Numbered from the stretch's first letter, positions 1-8,199 are shown. The stretch is 8,240 nucleotides of DNA from Hyphomicrobiales bacterium (GCA_021775795.1 JAJFHB010000353.1:1-8240), one strand, 5' to 3'. Made by a program: numbers and translations. The notes: generated from the letters alone by a model not told the origin.

Positions 1-541
1 AACCATCCTGAAACTTCATGGCATCAACGCTGCAGAGGTAGAAATTTCAGTTGGGACATGGACGCTTGATGATCTCGTCACTGGCAGGTTGGATGCTGTC
101 CAGGGCTACGCCATCACGGAACCATTCGAACTCCGCCGACGAGGCCTTACACCTCGCCTCCTTCCCGTGAAGCATCATCATCTGCATCCCTGTGCTCAGG
201 TTATGTTTGCCTCGCTTGACAGCATCAACACTCACGAAGACGCCTTACGCAGATTTCTCAAGGCCACATTTGCCGGCTGGCGCGCCGCCATGAGTGACAT
301 CAACACGGCTGCAGAACTTGTAGCGGTAGTCTCCGTGGAGCAGCCAAACGCCGCTGAAAACCGCGAGATCCTCAAGTCCATGCGCCAGCTTGTACTTGGC
401 GTTGAAGGTAAACCAGTTCTTGGGACCCTTGATCCTCAGCGCTGGCAAACAAACCTGCAAACATATGCCCATCACGGCATGATCGAACGGTTAGTGTCGG
501 CAAGAGAAATCATCGACATGCGCTTTGCCACAACATACTGA
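1..541 (+). CDS. ABC transporter substrate-binding protein, NMT1/THI5-like (3' part only)
   Basis: The frame is already open at base 2 and runs 179 residues to a TGA at 539-541, so the start and any signal peptide lie outside the window. The visible part resembles the second lobe and C-terminus of NMT1/THI5-type periplasmic binding proteins, which deliver thiamine-precursor pyrimidines, sulfonates, nitrate or similar small ligands to an ABC importer. Family-like features are the LHGI..AEVEI opening, the GRLDAVQGY..TEPFEL segment (compare the usual G-x-V-D-A-x-x-G-Y-x-x-N/T-E-P pattern), the FLKATFAGWRAA helix and a closing DPQRW..N.....HGMIERLVSAREI stretch. The ligand cannot be deduced, because the residues that would discriminate are mostly upstream. 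The partner permease and ATPase genes are not in the window. Some proteins carry this domain in front of a signalling domain, but here the protein simply ends after it. I am fairly sure of the family and unsure of the substrate. Confidence 0.68.
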   Translation, partial: TILKLHGINAAEVEISVGTWTLDDLVTGRLDAVQGYAITEPFELRRRGLTPRLLPVKHHHLHPCAQVMFASLDSINTHEDALRRFLKATFAGWRAAMSDINTAAELVAVVSVEQPNAAENREILKSMRQLVLGVEGKPVLGTLDPQRWQTNLQTYAHHGMIERLVSAREIIDMRFATTY

Positions 542-554
542 AGCAGCCCGGCAC

Positions 555-1247
555 CTACTTCACACTCAAGAATCTCGGACCACCTTCTTCACCGAGCACC
601 ACAGCGGTGAGCTTGCGATAAGCACCGAGCAACGTATCGATACAAATGCGGTTTGGACGCACAACTGGCTCATCACCCGGCGTGTGACCGTGGATGACGA
701 GAACACCATGATCTTCCTGGCTGTCGAGAAAGCGATGGCGGATCCAGATCAGATCTTCATCTCTTTGTTCTTCGATCGGCCGGCCCGGAAATATGCCAGC
801 GTGCACGAACAGATAATCCCCAGCTTGGTGCATGGTGGGGAGTAATTGCAGCCACTTCACGCGTTCCTCACCCACCGATGCTCTAAGCCGTTCATGGTCG
901 TAGCCCTTCAATCGAACCGGAAGGCCAATGGATTCGAGGGTCGCATCCCCGCCGTTTGTCAGCCAAACACGCCAGGTCTGAAGGTCTTCTTTTTCCATAC
1001 AGACGAGCATCATGTGTTCGTGGTTGCCCTTGAGGCAGACAACGTCGAAGCCCGGAACCCCCCTCATGAGGCGGTCTATTACCCCCATGCTATTGGGGCC
1101 GCGGTCGATGTAATCACCCACATGTACAAGGGTTGCGCGAACATCACCGTGATGGAATGCATGATCTTCCGCTATACGGGCATGCATTTTAGCCAGCAGA
1201 TCATCGCGGCCGTGCACATCGCCGATGGCGTAGTAGATGTCAGACAT
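555..1247 (-). CDS. PPP-type metallophosphoesterase (serine/threonine phosphatase-like)
   Basis: A complete 230-residue calcineurin-like phosphoesterase of the bacterial PPP group, whose members hydrolyse phosphoserine/phosphothreonine proteins or dinucleoside polyphosphates using two metal ions. The metal and phosphate motifs appear in order: GDVHG (9-13), GDYIDRG (44-50), GNHE (74-77), HAG (149-151) and HGHTP (186-190). No signal peptide or membrane segment is visible, so it should be cytoplasmic. The ATG at 1245-1247 is preceded by GGAG (1255-1258) with a 7-base spacer, and GDVHG falls at the usual distance from the N-terminus. It follows the dehydrogenase-like gene by 18 bases and is probably the last gene of the minus-strand run. 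The final motif reads IDTLLGAYRKLT where many relatives have DTGA followed by a glycine-containing turn. ApaH-like or PrpA/PrpE-like activity is possible; sequence alone does not choose between protein and nucleotide substrates. Confidence 0.88.
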   Translation of the reverse strand: MSDIYYAIGDVHGRDDLLAKMHARIAEDHAFHHGDVRATLVHVGDYIDRGPNSMGVIDRLMRGVPGFDVVCLKGNHEHMMLVCMEKEDLQTWRVWLTNGGDATLESIGLPVRLKGYDHERLRASVGEERVKWLQLLPTMHQAGDYLFVHAGIFPGRPIEEQRDEDLIWIRHRFLDSQEDHGVLVIHGHTPGDEPVVRPNRICIDTLLGAYRKLTAVVLGEEGGPRFLSVK

Positions 1248-1254
1248 GCATCGT

Positions 1255-1258
1255 CTCC
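1255..1258 (-). promoter_or_regulatory. Ribosome binding site of the metallophosphoesterase gene
   Basis: GGAG on the minus strand, 7 bases before the ATG at 1247. It lies in the 18-base gap after the dehydrogenase-like gene and supports this start over any upstream codon. Confidence 0.7.
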
Positions 1259-1265
1259 GGGATAA

Positions 1266-2150
1266 TCAAGCAGACCGCAGGCGCCGCATGGCATCGATGA
1301 CCTTGCTTTCATTGACGTCGCCATCACCGCCTTCAACCAAGGCTGAGTAGTTGGCAAGAGCCGTTTCGCCAAAGGCCGCGTCGACCCCCAATCTCCTGGC
1401 AAGATCAATACCATACGCCGTGTCCTTGAGACGTAACTTCCCTGCAAAGACAATGTTTTCGTCATGGTCATCCGCCACCATGCGGCGCAGGTTACGCACC
1501 ACTTGCGGGCTCGCCGCCTGGCCGATTTCCAGGGCCTGGCCCACCGCTTCCAGATCGAGGCCTGCCTTTTCAGCCATCAAAATGCCCTCGGCAACGCCGG
1601 CAATCTGCACAGCCCCCATGAGGTTGACGAGCAACTTGTAGGCTGTCCCGGCACCAACCGGACCAAAGCGAAACACCTGCTTTGAAACGGCGTTGAGAAA
1701 TGGCCCGGCATCCGCCAAAACTGTTTCACTGCAACCTGCCAGCAACACAAGGTCACCTGCAGCCGCTGCATCGGGCAGTCCGGTCACCGGGCAGTCAAGG
1801 TAGCGTAATCCCCGGGCCGCTACAGCTTCAGCCAGTTCGCCGACCCAGCCATAGGAAAGTGTTGAACATTCTATGGCGAAAGCATTTTCGGCAGGACGAC
1901 CGCCAAGAACACCATTGTCTCCCAGCCAGACAGAGCGGGATGCGTCATCATCACCAAGCATGGAAAAGATCGCCGCAGCACCTTCAACAGCATCACGGGG
2001 GCTGGAGGCTGCCCGTGCTCCCGCAGTTGTGAGGGCTTCAGCTTTTCCCGCGGTACGGTTCCAGACAGACAGCTCATGGCCTGCATCCAAGAGACAGCGC
2101 GCCATGCCCTGCCCCATGTTGCCAAGCCCGATGAATGCCACCTTCGCCAT
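1266..2150 (-). CDS. NAD(P)-dependent beta-hydroxyacid dehydrogenase family (3-hydroxyisobutyrate dehydrogenase-like)
   Basis: A 294-residue protein of the usual length for the 3-hydroxyisobutyrate / tartronate semialdehyde / glyoxylate reductase family, which reversibly oxidises beta-hydroxyacids to semialdehydes with NAD(P). It begins with the Rossmann signature FIGLGNMG (6-13). NRT at 31-33 after the second beta strand often marks NADP preference. The CST at 95-97, the DCPVTG segment (119-124), and the GAGTAYK.L.N region (167 onward, catalytic-type Lys172) follow in order, and the C-terminal half has the all-helical domain with LRLKDTAYGIDLA. The glycine-rich substrate loop reads DCPVTGLPDAAAAGDL rather than the common D-x-P-V-S-G-G-x-x-G-A, so the substrate may differ from 3-hydroxyisobutyrate. 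The ATG has AGGAAAG just upstream (2157-2163). It lies 38 bases after the GNAT gene and 18 before the phosphatase. Being near valine synthesis genes is suggestive but not proof of a role in valine metabolism. Confidence 0.87.
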   Translation of the reverse strand: MAKVAFIGLGNMGQGMARCLLDAGHELSVWNRTAGKAEALTTAGARAASSPRDAVEGAAAIFSMLGDDDASRSVWLGDNGVLGGRPAENAFAIECSTLSYGWVGELAEAVAARGLRYLDCPVTGLPDAAAAGDLVLLAGCSETVLADAGPFLNAVSKQVFRFGPVGAGTAYKLLVNLMGAVQIAGVAEGILMAEKAGLDLEAVGQALEIGQAASPQVVRNLRRMVADDHDENIVFAGKLRLKDTAYGIDLARRLGVDAAFGETALANYSALVEGGDGDVNESKVIDAMRRLRSA

Positions 2151-2156
2151 GATGTG

Positions 2157-2163
2157 CTTTCCT
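2157..2163 (-). promoter_or_regulatory. Ribosome binding site of the dehydrogenase-like gene
   Basis: AGGAAAG on the minus strand, with the AGGA core 9 bases before the ATG at 2148-2150. It sits in the 38-base gap after the GNAT gene and fixes the start that gives an immediate Rossmann fold (MAKVAFIGLGNMG). Confidence 0.65.
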
Positions 2164-2188
2164 GTGAGAGCGGATGTCCGGTCGGGAT

Positions 2189-3711
<1,523 letters not shown>

Positions 3712-3763
3712 TCACGGTCTCACGTGGCCGCGTCCGGGCGTTGTTTAATGTTCAAAATGATGC

Positions 3764-4288
3764 TCAATCGATTGGCAAGCTTTCATCGGCGCCACGCGAT
3801 ATGGCGGCAATGCCTGTTCGCGCCACTTCAGCCAGGCCCAGAGGCTGCATGAGAACGACAAACTGGTCGATCTTCTGGCTGCGGCCGGTTATCTCGAATA
3901 CGAATGATTCCGTTGTCGCGTCGACAACACGCGCCCGGAAAGCTTCCGCAAGCCGCAGTGTTTCAACTCGTTTTTCGCCCTTGCCCTGCACCTTGATAAG
4001 CGCGAGTTCCCGCTCAAGTGATGCACCTCTGACGGTAAGATCCACAACCTCGTGCACGGGCACAAGCCGCTCCAGTTGCGCTTTGATCTGCTCGATAACC
4101 ATCGGTGTCCCTGCAGTCACAATGGTGATGCGGGAGAGATGAGCCTCGTGTTCTGTCTCTGTCACAGTGAGAGAATCAATGTTGTAGCCGCGACCGGAAA
4201 ACAATCCGATCACCCGAGCAAGAACACCGGGCTCATTGTCTACGATGATGGATATTGTATGACTTTCAACAACTTGTGGCGGTTTCAT
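3764..4288 (-). CDS. ilvN: Acetolactate synthase small (regulatory) subunit
   Basis: Regulatory partner of acetolactate synthase (called ilvN or ilvH): it stimulates the catalytic subunit and confers valine feedback inhibition. From the ATG at 4286-4288 the product is 174 residues. An N-terminal ACT domain (about 10-80) contains HTISIIVDNEPGVLARVIGL and FSGRGYNIDSL, and a C-terminal domain (about 85-165) contains ELALIKV, RVVD and FVFEITG. Asn18 and Gly21 match E. coli IlvH positions (Asn11, Gly14) implicated in valine binding, so feedback inhibition is expected. A TTG at 4316-4318 in the same frame would add ten residues (MSSSNFVSRF). GGAG lies about 14 bases before that TTG, while the ATG has only a weak AAGTAG-like site, so the start is not settled. 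It lies 98 bases after ilvB (68 if TTG is used) and 88 before ilvC. Confidence 0.96.
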   Translation of the reverse strand: MKPPQVVESHTISIIVDNEPGVLARVIGLFSGRGYNIDSLTVTETEHEAHLSRITIVTAGTPMVIEQIKAQLERLVPVHEVVDLTVRGASLERELALIKVQGKGEKRVETLRLAEAFRARVVDATTESFVFEITGRSQKIDQFVVLMQPLGLAEVARTGIAAISRGADESLPID

Positions 4289-4386
4289 GAATCTACTTAC
4301 AAAATTTGAGGAAGACAAAAGAACACAGCGATCTCCGTAATGCCCCTTGCCTGCAAGGAAAGGAGCAACGGTTCAAGAAGCAGCTT

Positions 4387-6141
4387 CTATACGAGAATCT
4401 TGCCCTCGTCGCTAACTTGCTGAACTTCCGTCTCGTCTCCCACCAGCATGTCGTTATGAGCATTACCCGATGGGATCATGGGGAAGCAGTTGGCAAGCTT
4501 ATGTACGCGGCAATCGAACAAAACCGGCTTGTCGCAATCAATCATCTGCTTGATCGCATCGTCAAGCTCGTCGGGCTTTTCGGCTCTGATGCCAACCCCG
4601 CCATAAGCCTCTGCCAGCTTCACGAAGTCAGGCAGGCTATCCGTATAGCTGTGAGACAGGCGATTGCCGTGCAACAGTTCCTGCCACTGGCGCACCATCC
4701 CCATATACTGGTTGTTGAGGATGAAAATCTTCACCGGCAACTGATGTTGTATGGCGGTGGACATTTCCTGCATGTTCATGAGGATGGAAGCTTCACCTGC
4801 AATGTCGATGACGAGTGCATCGGGATGGGCGCGCTGAACGCCAATCGCTGCAGGCAGACCATATCCCATGGTGCCGAGCCCACCACTGGTCATCCAGCGG
4901 TTGGGTTCTTCGAAGCGGTAGAATTGCGCCGCCCACATCTGGTGCTGTCCGACTTCCGTGGTGATATAGGTGTCGCGATCCTTGGTGAGTTCATAGAGCC
5001 GCTGAATAGCGTGTTGCGGCATGATGACATCATCGCCCTGAGCAAATTTCAGGCAGTCACGGCCACGCCACTCTTCTATTTGAGACCACCACGCTGAAAG
5101 CGCCTCTTTGTCCGGTTGCGCGGAACGGGCTTTCCAGACACGAACCATGTCTTCGAGCACATGCGCACAATCGCCGATGATCGGGATGTCTACATGAACG
5201 TTCTTGTTGATCGAAGACGCGTCGATATCGACGTGGATCTTGGTTGAGTTGGGGGAAAAGGCATCAAGCCTGCCGGTAATACGGTCATCGAAACGCGCAC
5301 CGATACACAACATGACATCGCAGTCATGCATTGCCATGTTGGCCTCGTAAGTGCCGTGCATACCAAGCATACCGAGCCATTTGTCGTCTGCAGCCGGAAA
5401 TGCACCGAGTCCCATAAGTGTCGACGTCACCGGATAGCCGGTGATGTCTGAAAAGCTGCGCAGCAGACGGCTTGCCTGAGGCCCCGAATTGATAATCCCG
5501 CCACCGGAATAAATGATCGGTTTCTTGGCACCCGCCAGAGCTTCAACTGCCGTACGGATCGCCTGCTGATCACCCTTGACCCGCGGTTGGTAGGTCTTGT
5601 GCCGCGCGTTGGTCTTGCCCTGATAGGCGCCCAGTGCAAACTGAACGTCCTTCGGGATATCGACAACCACCGGGCCTGGACGCCCGTTGGAAGCAACATA
5701 AAAGGCTTCATGCAGGACACGGCCGAGATCATTGACGTCCTTGACCAGATAGTTGTGCTTCGTGCAGGGCCGCGTGATGCCAACAGTGTCACACTCCTGG
5801 AAGGCATCATTGCCAATCAGGTGCGTCGCAACCTGACCGGTCAGACACACAACCGGGATGGAATCCATCAAGGCATCCGTCAGGCCCGTAACCGCATTGG
5901 TCGCGCCGGGTCCGGATGTGACGAGGACAACCCCCACCTTGCCGGTCGACCGTGCATATCCCTCTGCGGCGTGCACTGCGCCTTGTTCATGGCGCACAAG
6001 TACATGCTCAAGCTTGCTCTGCTGATACAATGCATCATAAATCGGCAGCACGGCACCGCCGGGATACCCGAAAATATCCTCAACCCCTTGATCGATAAGG
6101 GCCTGAATAACGATTTCCGCTCCACTCATCTCGCGGGCCAT
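4387..6141 (-). CDS. ilvB: Acetolactate synthase large (catalytic) subunit
   Basis: Catalytic subunit (ilvB/ilvI type, 584 residues) of acetohydroxyacid synthase, a ThDP-, Mg- and FAD-dependent enzyme that condenses pyruvate with pyruvate or 2-oxobutyrate at the first committed step of valine, leucine and isoleucine synthesis. Visible features are GYPGGAVLPIYDAL (25-38), catalytic Glu52 in RHEQGAVHAAEGYA, TSGPGATN (75-82), GQVATHLIGNDAFQE (102-116), GRPGPVVVDIPKD (153-165), the FAD-domain GARFDDRITG, GGLGTMGYGLPAAIG, and the ThDP motif GEAS..NN (449 to 477) followed by MGMVRQWQELLHGNRLSHSY. Two residues stand out: Glu450 in place of the usual Asp, and Ala105 where plant and many bacterial enzymes have Pro. 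The ATG (6139-6141) has AAAGGTAGAG before it; the open frame up to 6210 shows no family homology. The gene begins 119 bases after miaA. Confidence 0.98.
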   Translation of the reverse strand: MAREMSGAEIVIQALIDQGVEDIFGYPGGAVLPIYDALYQQSKLEHVLVRHEQGAVHAAEGYARSTGKVGVVLVTSGPGATNAVTGLTDALMDSIPVVCLTGQVATHLIGNDAFQECDTVGITRPCTKHNYLVKDVNDLGRVLHEAFYVASNGRPGPVVVDIPKDVQFALGAYQGKTNARHKTYQPRVKGDQQAIRTAVEALAGAKKPIIYSGGGIINSGPQASRLLRSFSDITGYPVTSTLMGLGAFPAADDKWLGMLGMHGTYEANMAMHDCDVMLCIGARFDDRITGRLDAFSPNSTKIHVDIDASSINKNVHVDIPIIGDCAHVLEDMVRVWKARSAQPDKEALSAWWSQIEEWRGRDCLKFAQGDDVIMPQHAIQRLYELTKDRDTYITTEVGQHQMWAAQFYRFEEPNRWMTSGGLGTMGYGLPAAIGVQRAHPDALVIDIAGEASILMNMQEMSTAIQHQLPVKIFILNNQYMGMVRQWQELLHGNRLSHSYTDSLPDFVKLAEAYGGVGIRAEKPDELDDAIKQMIDCDKPVLFDCRVHKLANCFPMIPSGNAHNDMLVGDETEVQQVSDEGKILV

Positions 6142-6145
6142 CGTC

Positions 6146-6154
6146 TCTACCTTT
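6146..6154 (-). promoter_or_regulatory. Ribosome binding site deciding the ilvB start
   Basis: AAAGGTAGA on the minus strand, with AAAGG ending 8 bases before the ATG at 6141. It supports a start at MAREMSGAEIV rather than the upstream TTG at 6208-6210 or the internal ATG four codons later. Confidence 0.65.
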
Positions 6155-6163
6155 CTTTTTTTC

Positions 6164-6224
6164 TGCCTCAGCAGGCATAAACATGTTTGAGCAAACCGAA
6201 ACTCCCGCAAAACTGTGGTTTTGC
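6164..6224 (-). other. Two small inverted repeats in the miaA-ilvB spacer
   Basis: The 119-base spacer (6142-6260) holds two short hairpin candidates. One has a 7-bp stem GCAAAAC/GTTTTGC with a 4-base loop (6207-6224). The other has a 5-bp stem TGCCT/AGGCA with a 4-base loop (6164-6177), just ahead of an A-rich stretch and the ilvB ribosome site. Neither is followed by a T-run on the minus strand, so neither is a good intrinsic terminator. No short reading frame rich in Ile, Leu or Val codons precedes ilvB, so classical attenuation is not supported. I see no clear sigma70-like promoter. Function unknown. Confidence 0.3.
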
Positions 6225-6260
6225 AGTTGTTCTTCGGCGGCGCACCCTAATCGCTTCGCC

Positions 6261-7229
6261 CTATGGGGTCAACTCGTTTTCGCGAAGAATCGAAAATAAT
6301 TCCGGCATTGTTCTTTCCGAATCTTGCGTGTCAATGGGCGTCCACGAAATCATATTACTCCGAAACCAGGTTAGCTGCCGTTTGGCGTAGCGGCGTGTCC
6401 ATGTTTGCACTGCATCAATGACGTCTTCGATGGTGCACTGCTCATCCAGGTACGCTTTCAAATGCTGCACACCCAGTGCCTTCATCGCCGGCAACTGTGG
6501 ATCAACGTCAAGGCTGAACAGGTTTGCGACTTCCTCAATCGCACCATTCTCAAGCATGACCTCCAGACGCTGATCACAACGTGCGTAGAGCTCATCGCGC
6601 GGTAATGTCACCAACAGCCGCAGCGGATCCACACCTTGCATCAAAGGTGTGGTGTGGGCGCTGTTTTGCCAGTGAGACAGGGACTTGCCGGAAGCATCGT
6701 GCACTTCGAGCCCGCGCAAAACCCGTTGTGTTTCAGTCGGCTTCAACCTGCCGGCCAGAACCGGATCACGTTGTGCTAGGACATGATAGAGCGTAAGCGC
6801 CCCGTCACGCTGCAGCCGCTCGCGCCACTTGACATGGACTGCCTCCGGTACCGGCGGCACTTCTGCTATCCCCTCTTCAAGAGCCTTGAAGTACAGCCCC
6901 GTGCCACCGACGATCACAGGCACTTTGGCCTGATGCCACGTTTCATCAAGCGCCTTTGAGACATCTTCCAGCCAGGAGCCGACCGAATAACGTTGCGCGG
7001 CGCCGACATGGCCATAAAGACGATGCGGGACGAGCGCACAGTCTTCTTCGGACGGTCGGGCCGTAAGGACCCGCAGTTCTTTGTAGACCTGCATGGAATC
7101 CGCATTGATGATCACACCATCAACGGCTTCCGCAACCTTCAGCGCCAGCGCGCTCTTGCCGCTCGCCGTGGGACCTGCAATAAGAATCGTCCGCTTTCGC
7201 GTCACACTGTGCCTCTTGCCATCTCGCAT
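6261..7229 (-). CDS. miaA: tRNA dimethylallyltransferase (isopentenyl-tRNA transferase)
   Basis: Transfers a dimethylallyl group from DMAPP to N6 of A37, next to the anticodon of tRNAs reading UNN codons; in the cytoplasm this is the first step toward ms2i6A. The 322-residue length is normal. Visible features are the P-loop GPTASGKS (19-26), NADSMQVY (42-49) with the general-base-type Asp44, VPHRLYGHV, VGGTGLYFKAL, and a C-terminal RRYAKRQLTWFR substrate-binding segment. The ATG at 7227-7229 has only GAGAG nearby. A GTG at 7203-7205 (residue 9) is preceded by AAGAGG at good spacing and would still leave the P-loop intact, so the true start could be eight codons later. It is divergent from serB with 39 bases between the ATGs and leads the minus-strand run containing ilvB, ilvN and ilvC. 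Confidence 0.96.
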   Translation of the reverse strand: MRDGKRHSVTRKRTILIAGPTASGKSALALKVAEAVDGVIINADSMQVYKELRVLTARPSEEDCALVPHRLYGHVGAAQRYSVGSWLEDVSKALDETWHQAKVPVIVGGTGLYFKALEEGIAEVPPVPEAVHVKWRERLQRDGALTLYHVLAQRDPVLAGRLKPTETQRVLRGLEVHDASGKSLSHWQNSAHTTPLMQGVDPLRLLVTLPRDELYARCDQRLEVMLENGAIEEVANLFSLDVDPQLPAMKALGVQHLKAYLDEQCTIEDVIDAVQTWTRRYAKRQLTWFRSNMISWTPIDTQDSERTMPELFSILRENELTP

Positions 7230-7268
7230 CCGCTCTCAACTGCACCGGTAATACTCGAAATTTTCATT

Positions 7269-8165
7269 ATGCCCTATGTTTTGCTGCTCATTTCCGCCCG
7301 CACCGACCGCGCAGTGTCCCCAGACATCGTCTCACGGGTGAACGCCCTGGAGGGCATTGAGGGAACCGCAGACTGGCTCGAAAAGGATGTTGCTTGCGAG
7401 TTCGCCCTTAAATCGGGGGCCGGACAAGCCATTGAAGATCTTGTCACCGCAGTCTGCACCCTGATCGGCCGTGCTCCTGTCGATGCAGCCATTGTCCCAA
7501 CAGCCGGGCGGCGCAAGAAGCTCCTGCTTGCCGATATGGATTCAACTTTCATCGGACAGGAATGCATTGATGAAGTGGGGGCGATGTCCGGCCGGGGTGA
7601 CGAAATCATCGCCATCACGGAACGCGCCATGCGCGGCGAACTCGATTTCGAAGAGGCCCTGAAAGCCCGCGTCTCCCTCATGAAGGGGGTGAGCTACGAC
7701 GTCATCGAACGGGTAAAGACGGAGCGCATCACCTTTACGCCTGGTGGCCGCACAGCCGTTCAAACCATGGCAAGGCACGGCACATATACAGCCCTCGTAT
7801 CCGGTGGATTTGCCGATTTCACCGGGTTTGTTGCAGAAAAATGCGGCTTTGATGGCGAGCATGCAAATGGCCTCATTGTCAAAAACGGCAAATTGAGCGG
7901 CGAAGTTGCAGAGCCGATCCTTGGGCGTGACACCAAATTGAAGCTGTTGCACACTTATTGCGCCAAACGAAACATTGAAGCGGGCGACGTTATCGCTGTT
8001 GGTGATGGCGCAAATGACGTGGACATGCTGCAGGCTGCCGGATTGGGCGTTGCCTTCCACCCCAAACCAATTGTTGCTGAAATCGCGGACGTCGTAATTC
8101 GGCATGCAGACCTGACAGCACTGTTGTTTCTGCAGGGCTACCGCGCAGCAGAATTTGCACAGTAG
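7269..8165 (+). CDS. serB: Phosphoserine phosphatase
   Basis: Hydrolyses O-phosphoserine to serine, the last step of the phosphorylated serine pathway; a cytoplasmic HAD-superfamily enzyme of 298 residues. An N-terminal ACT-like region (about 1-75) precedes the catalytic domain, which carries all four HAD motifs: DMDST (89-93; Asp89 nucleophile, Asp91 acid/base), Ser178 in LVSGGF, Lys223 in GRDTK, and GDGANDVDML (245-254). IGQECIDE after motif I is typical of SerB. The frame is open a long way upstream through miaA, but that part has no homology; the ATG at 7269-7271 starts the standard N-terminus MPYVLLLISA. No ribosome-binding sequence is visible in front of it (ACTCGAAATTTTCATT), which is unusual for this window. 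It is divergent from miaA and is followed 9 bases after its stop by a GC-rich hairpin. Confidence 0.96.
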   Translation: MPYVLLLISARTDRAVSPDIVSRVNALEGIEGTADWLEKDVACEFALKSGAGQAIEDLVTAVCTLIGRAPVDAAIVPTAGRRKKLLLADMDSTFIGQECIDEVGAMSGRGDEIIAITERAMRGELDFEEALKARVSLMKGVSYDVIERVKTERITFTPGGRTAVQTMARHGTYTALVSGGFADFTGFVAEKCGFDGEHANGLIVKNGKLSGEVAEPILGRDTKLKLLHTYCAKRNIEAGDVIAVGDGANDVDMLQAAGLGVAFHPKPIVAEIADVVIRHADLTALLFLQGYRAAEFAQ

Positions 8166-8174
8166 CTAATAAAA

Positions 8175-8199
8175 ACGGCCGGTGCAGAACACCGGCCGT
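8175..8199. terminator. GC-rich hairpin, probable bidirectional terminator
   Basis: A perfect 10-bp inverted repeat, ACGGCCGGTG / CACCGGCCGT, with a 5-base loop CAGAA. It starts 9 bases after the serB stop. On the plus strand it is followed by CTTCGG, not a T-run. On the minus strand the bases after the stem are TTTTATTAG, a short T-run. It is therefore a better intrinsic terminator for a gene arriving from the right than for serB, but it can plausibly serve both. Confidence 0.75.

Noticed and set aside
525..845. Plus-strand frame of 106 codons after the binding-protein gene
   Set aside because: It lies opposite the phosphatase and resembles no known protein.
4306..5097. 263-codon open frame on the plus strand, antisense to ilvB
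   Set aside because: It starts with TTG, shows no recognisable domain, and lies wholly opposite a strongly conserved enzyme; long antisense frames are expected at this base composition.
6142..6210. N-terminal extension of ilvB from the TTG at 6208-6210
   Set aside because: The added residues have no family match, and a good ribosome site sits just before the ATG at 6141.
7216..7254. Possible serB promoter (TTGCCA at 7216-7221, TAATAC at 7249-7254)
   Set aside because: The spacer would be 27 bases, far too long for a sigma70-type promoter; the TAATAC alone is not enough.
6993..7268. Upstream in-frame extension of serB through miaA (92 extra codons)
   Set aside because: The extension is antisense to miaA and not related to SerB; the ACT-like N-terminus begins at the ATG at 7269.
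7542..8105. 187-codon open frame on the minus strand, antisense to serB
   Set aside because: It covers serB HAD motifs on the other strand and has no recognisable motif of its own; a compositional shadow.
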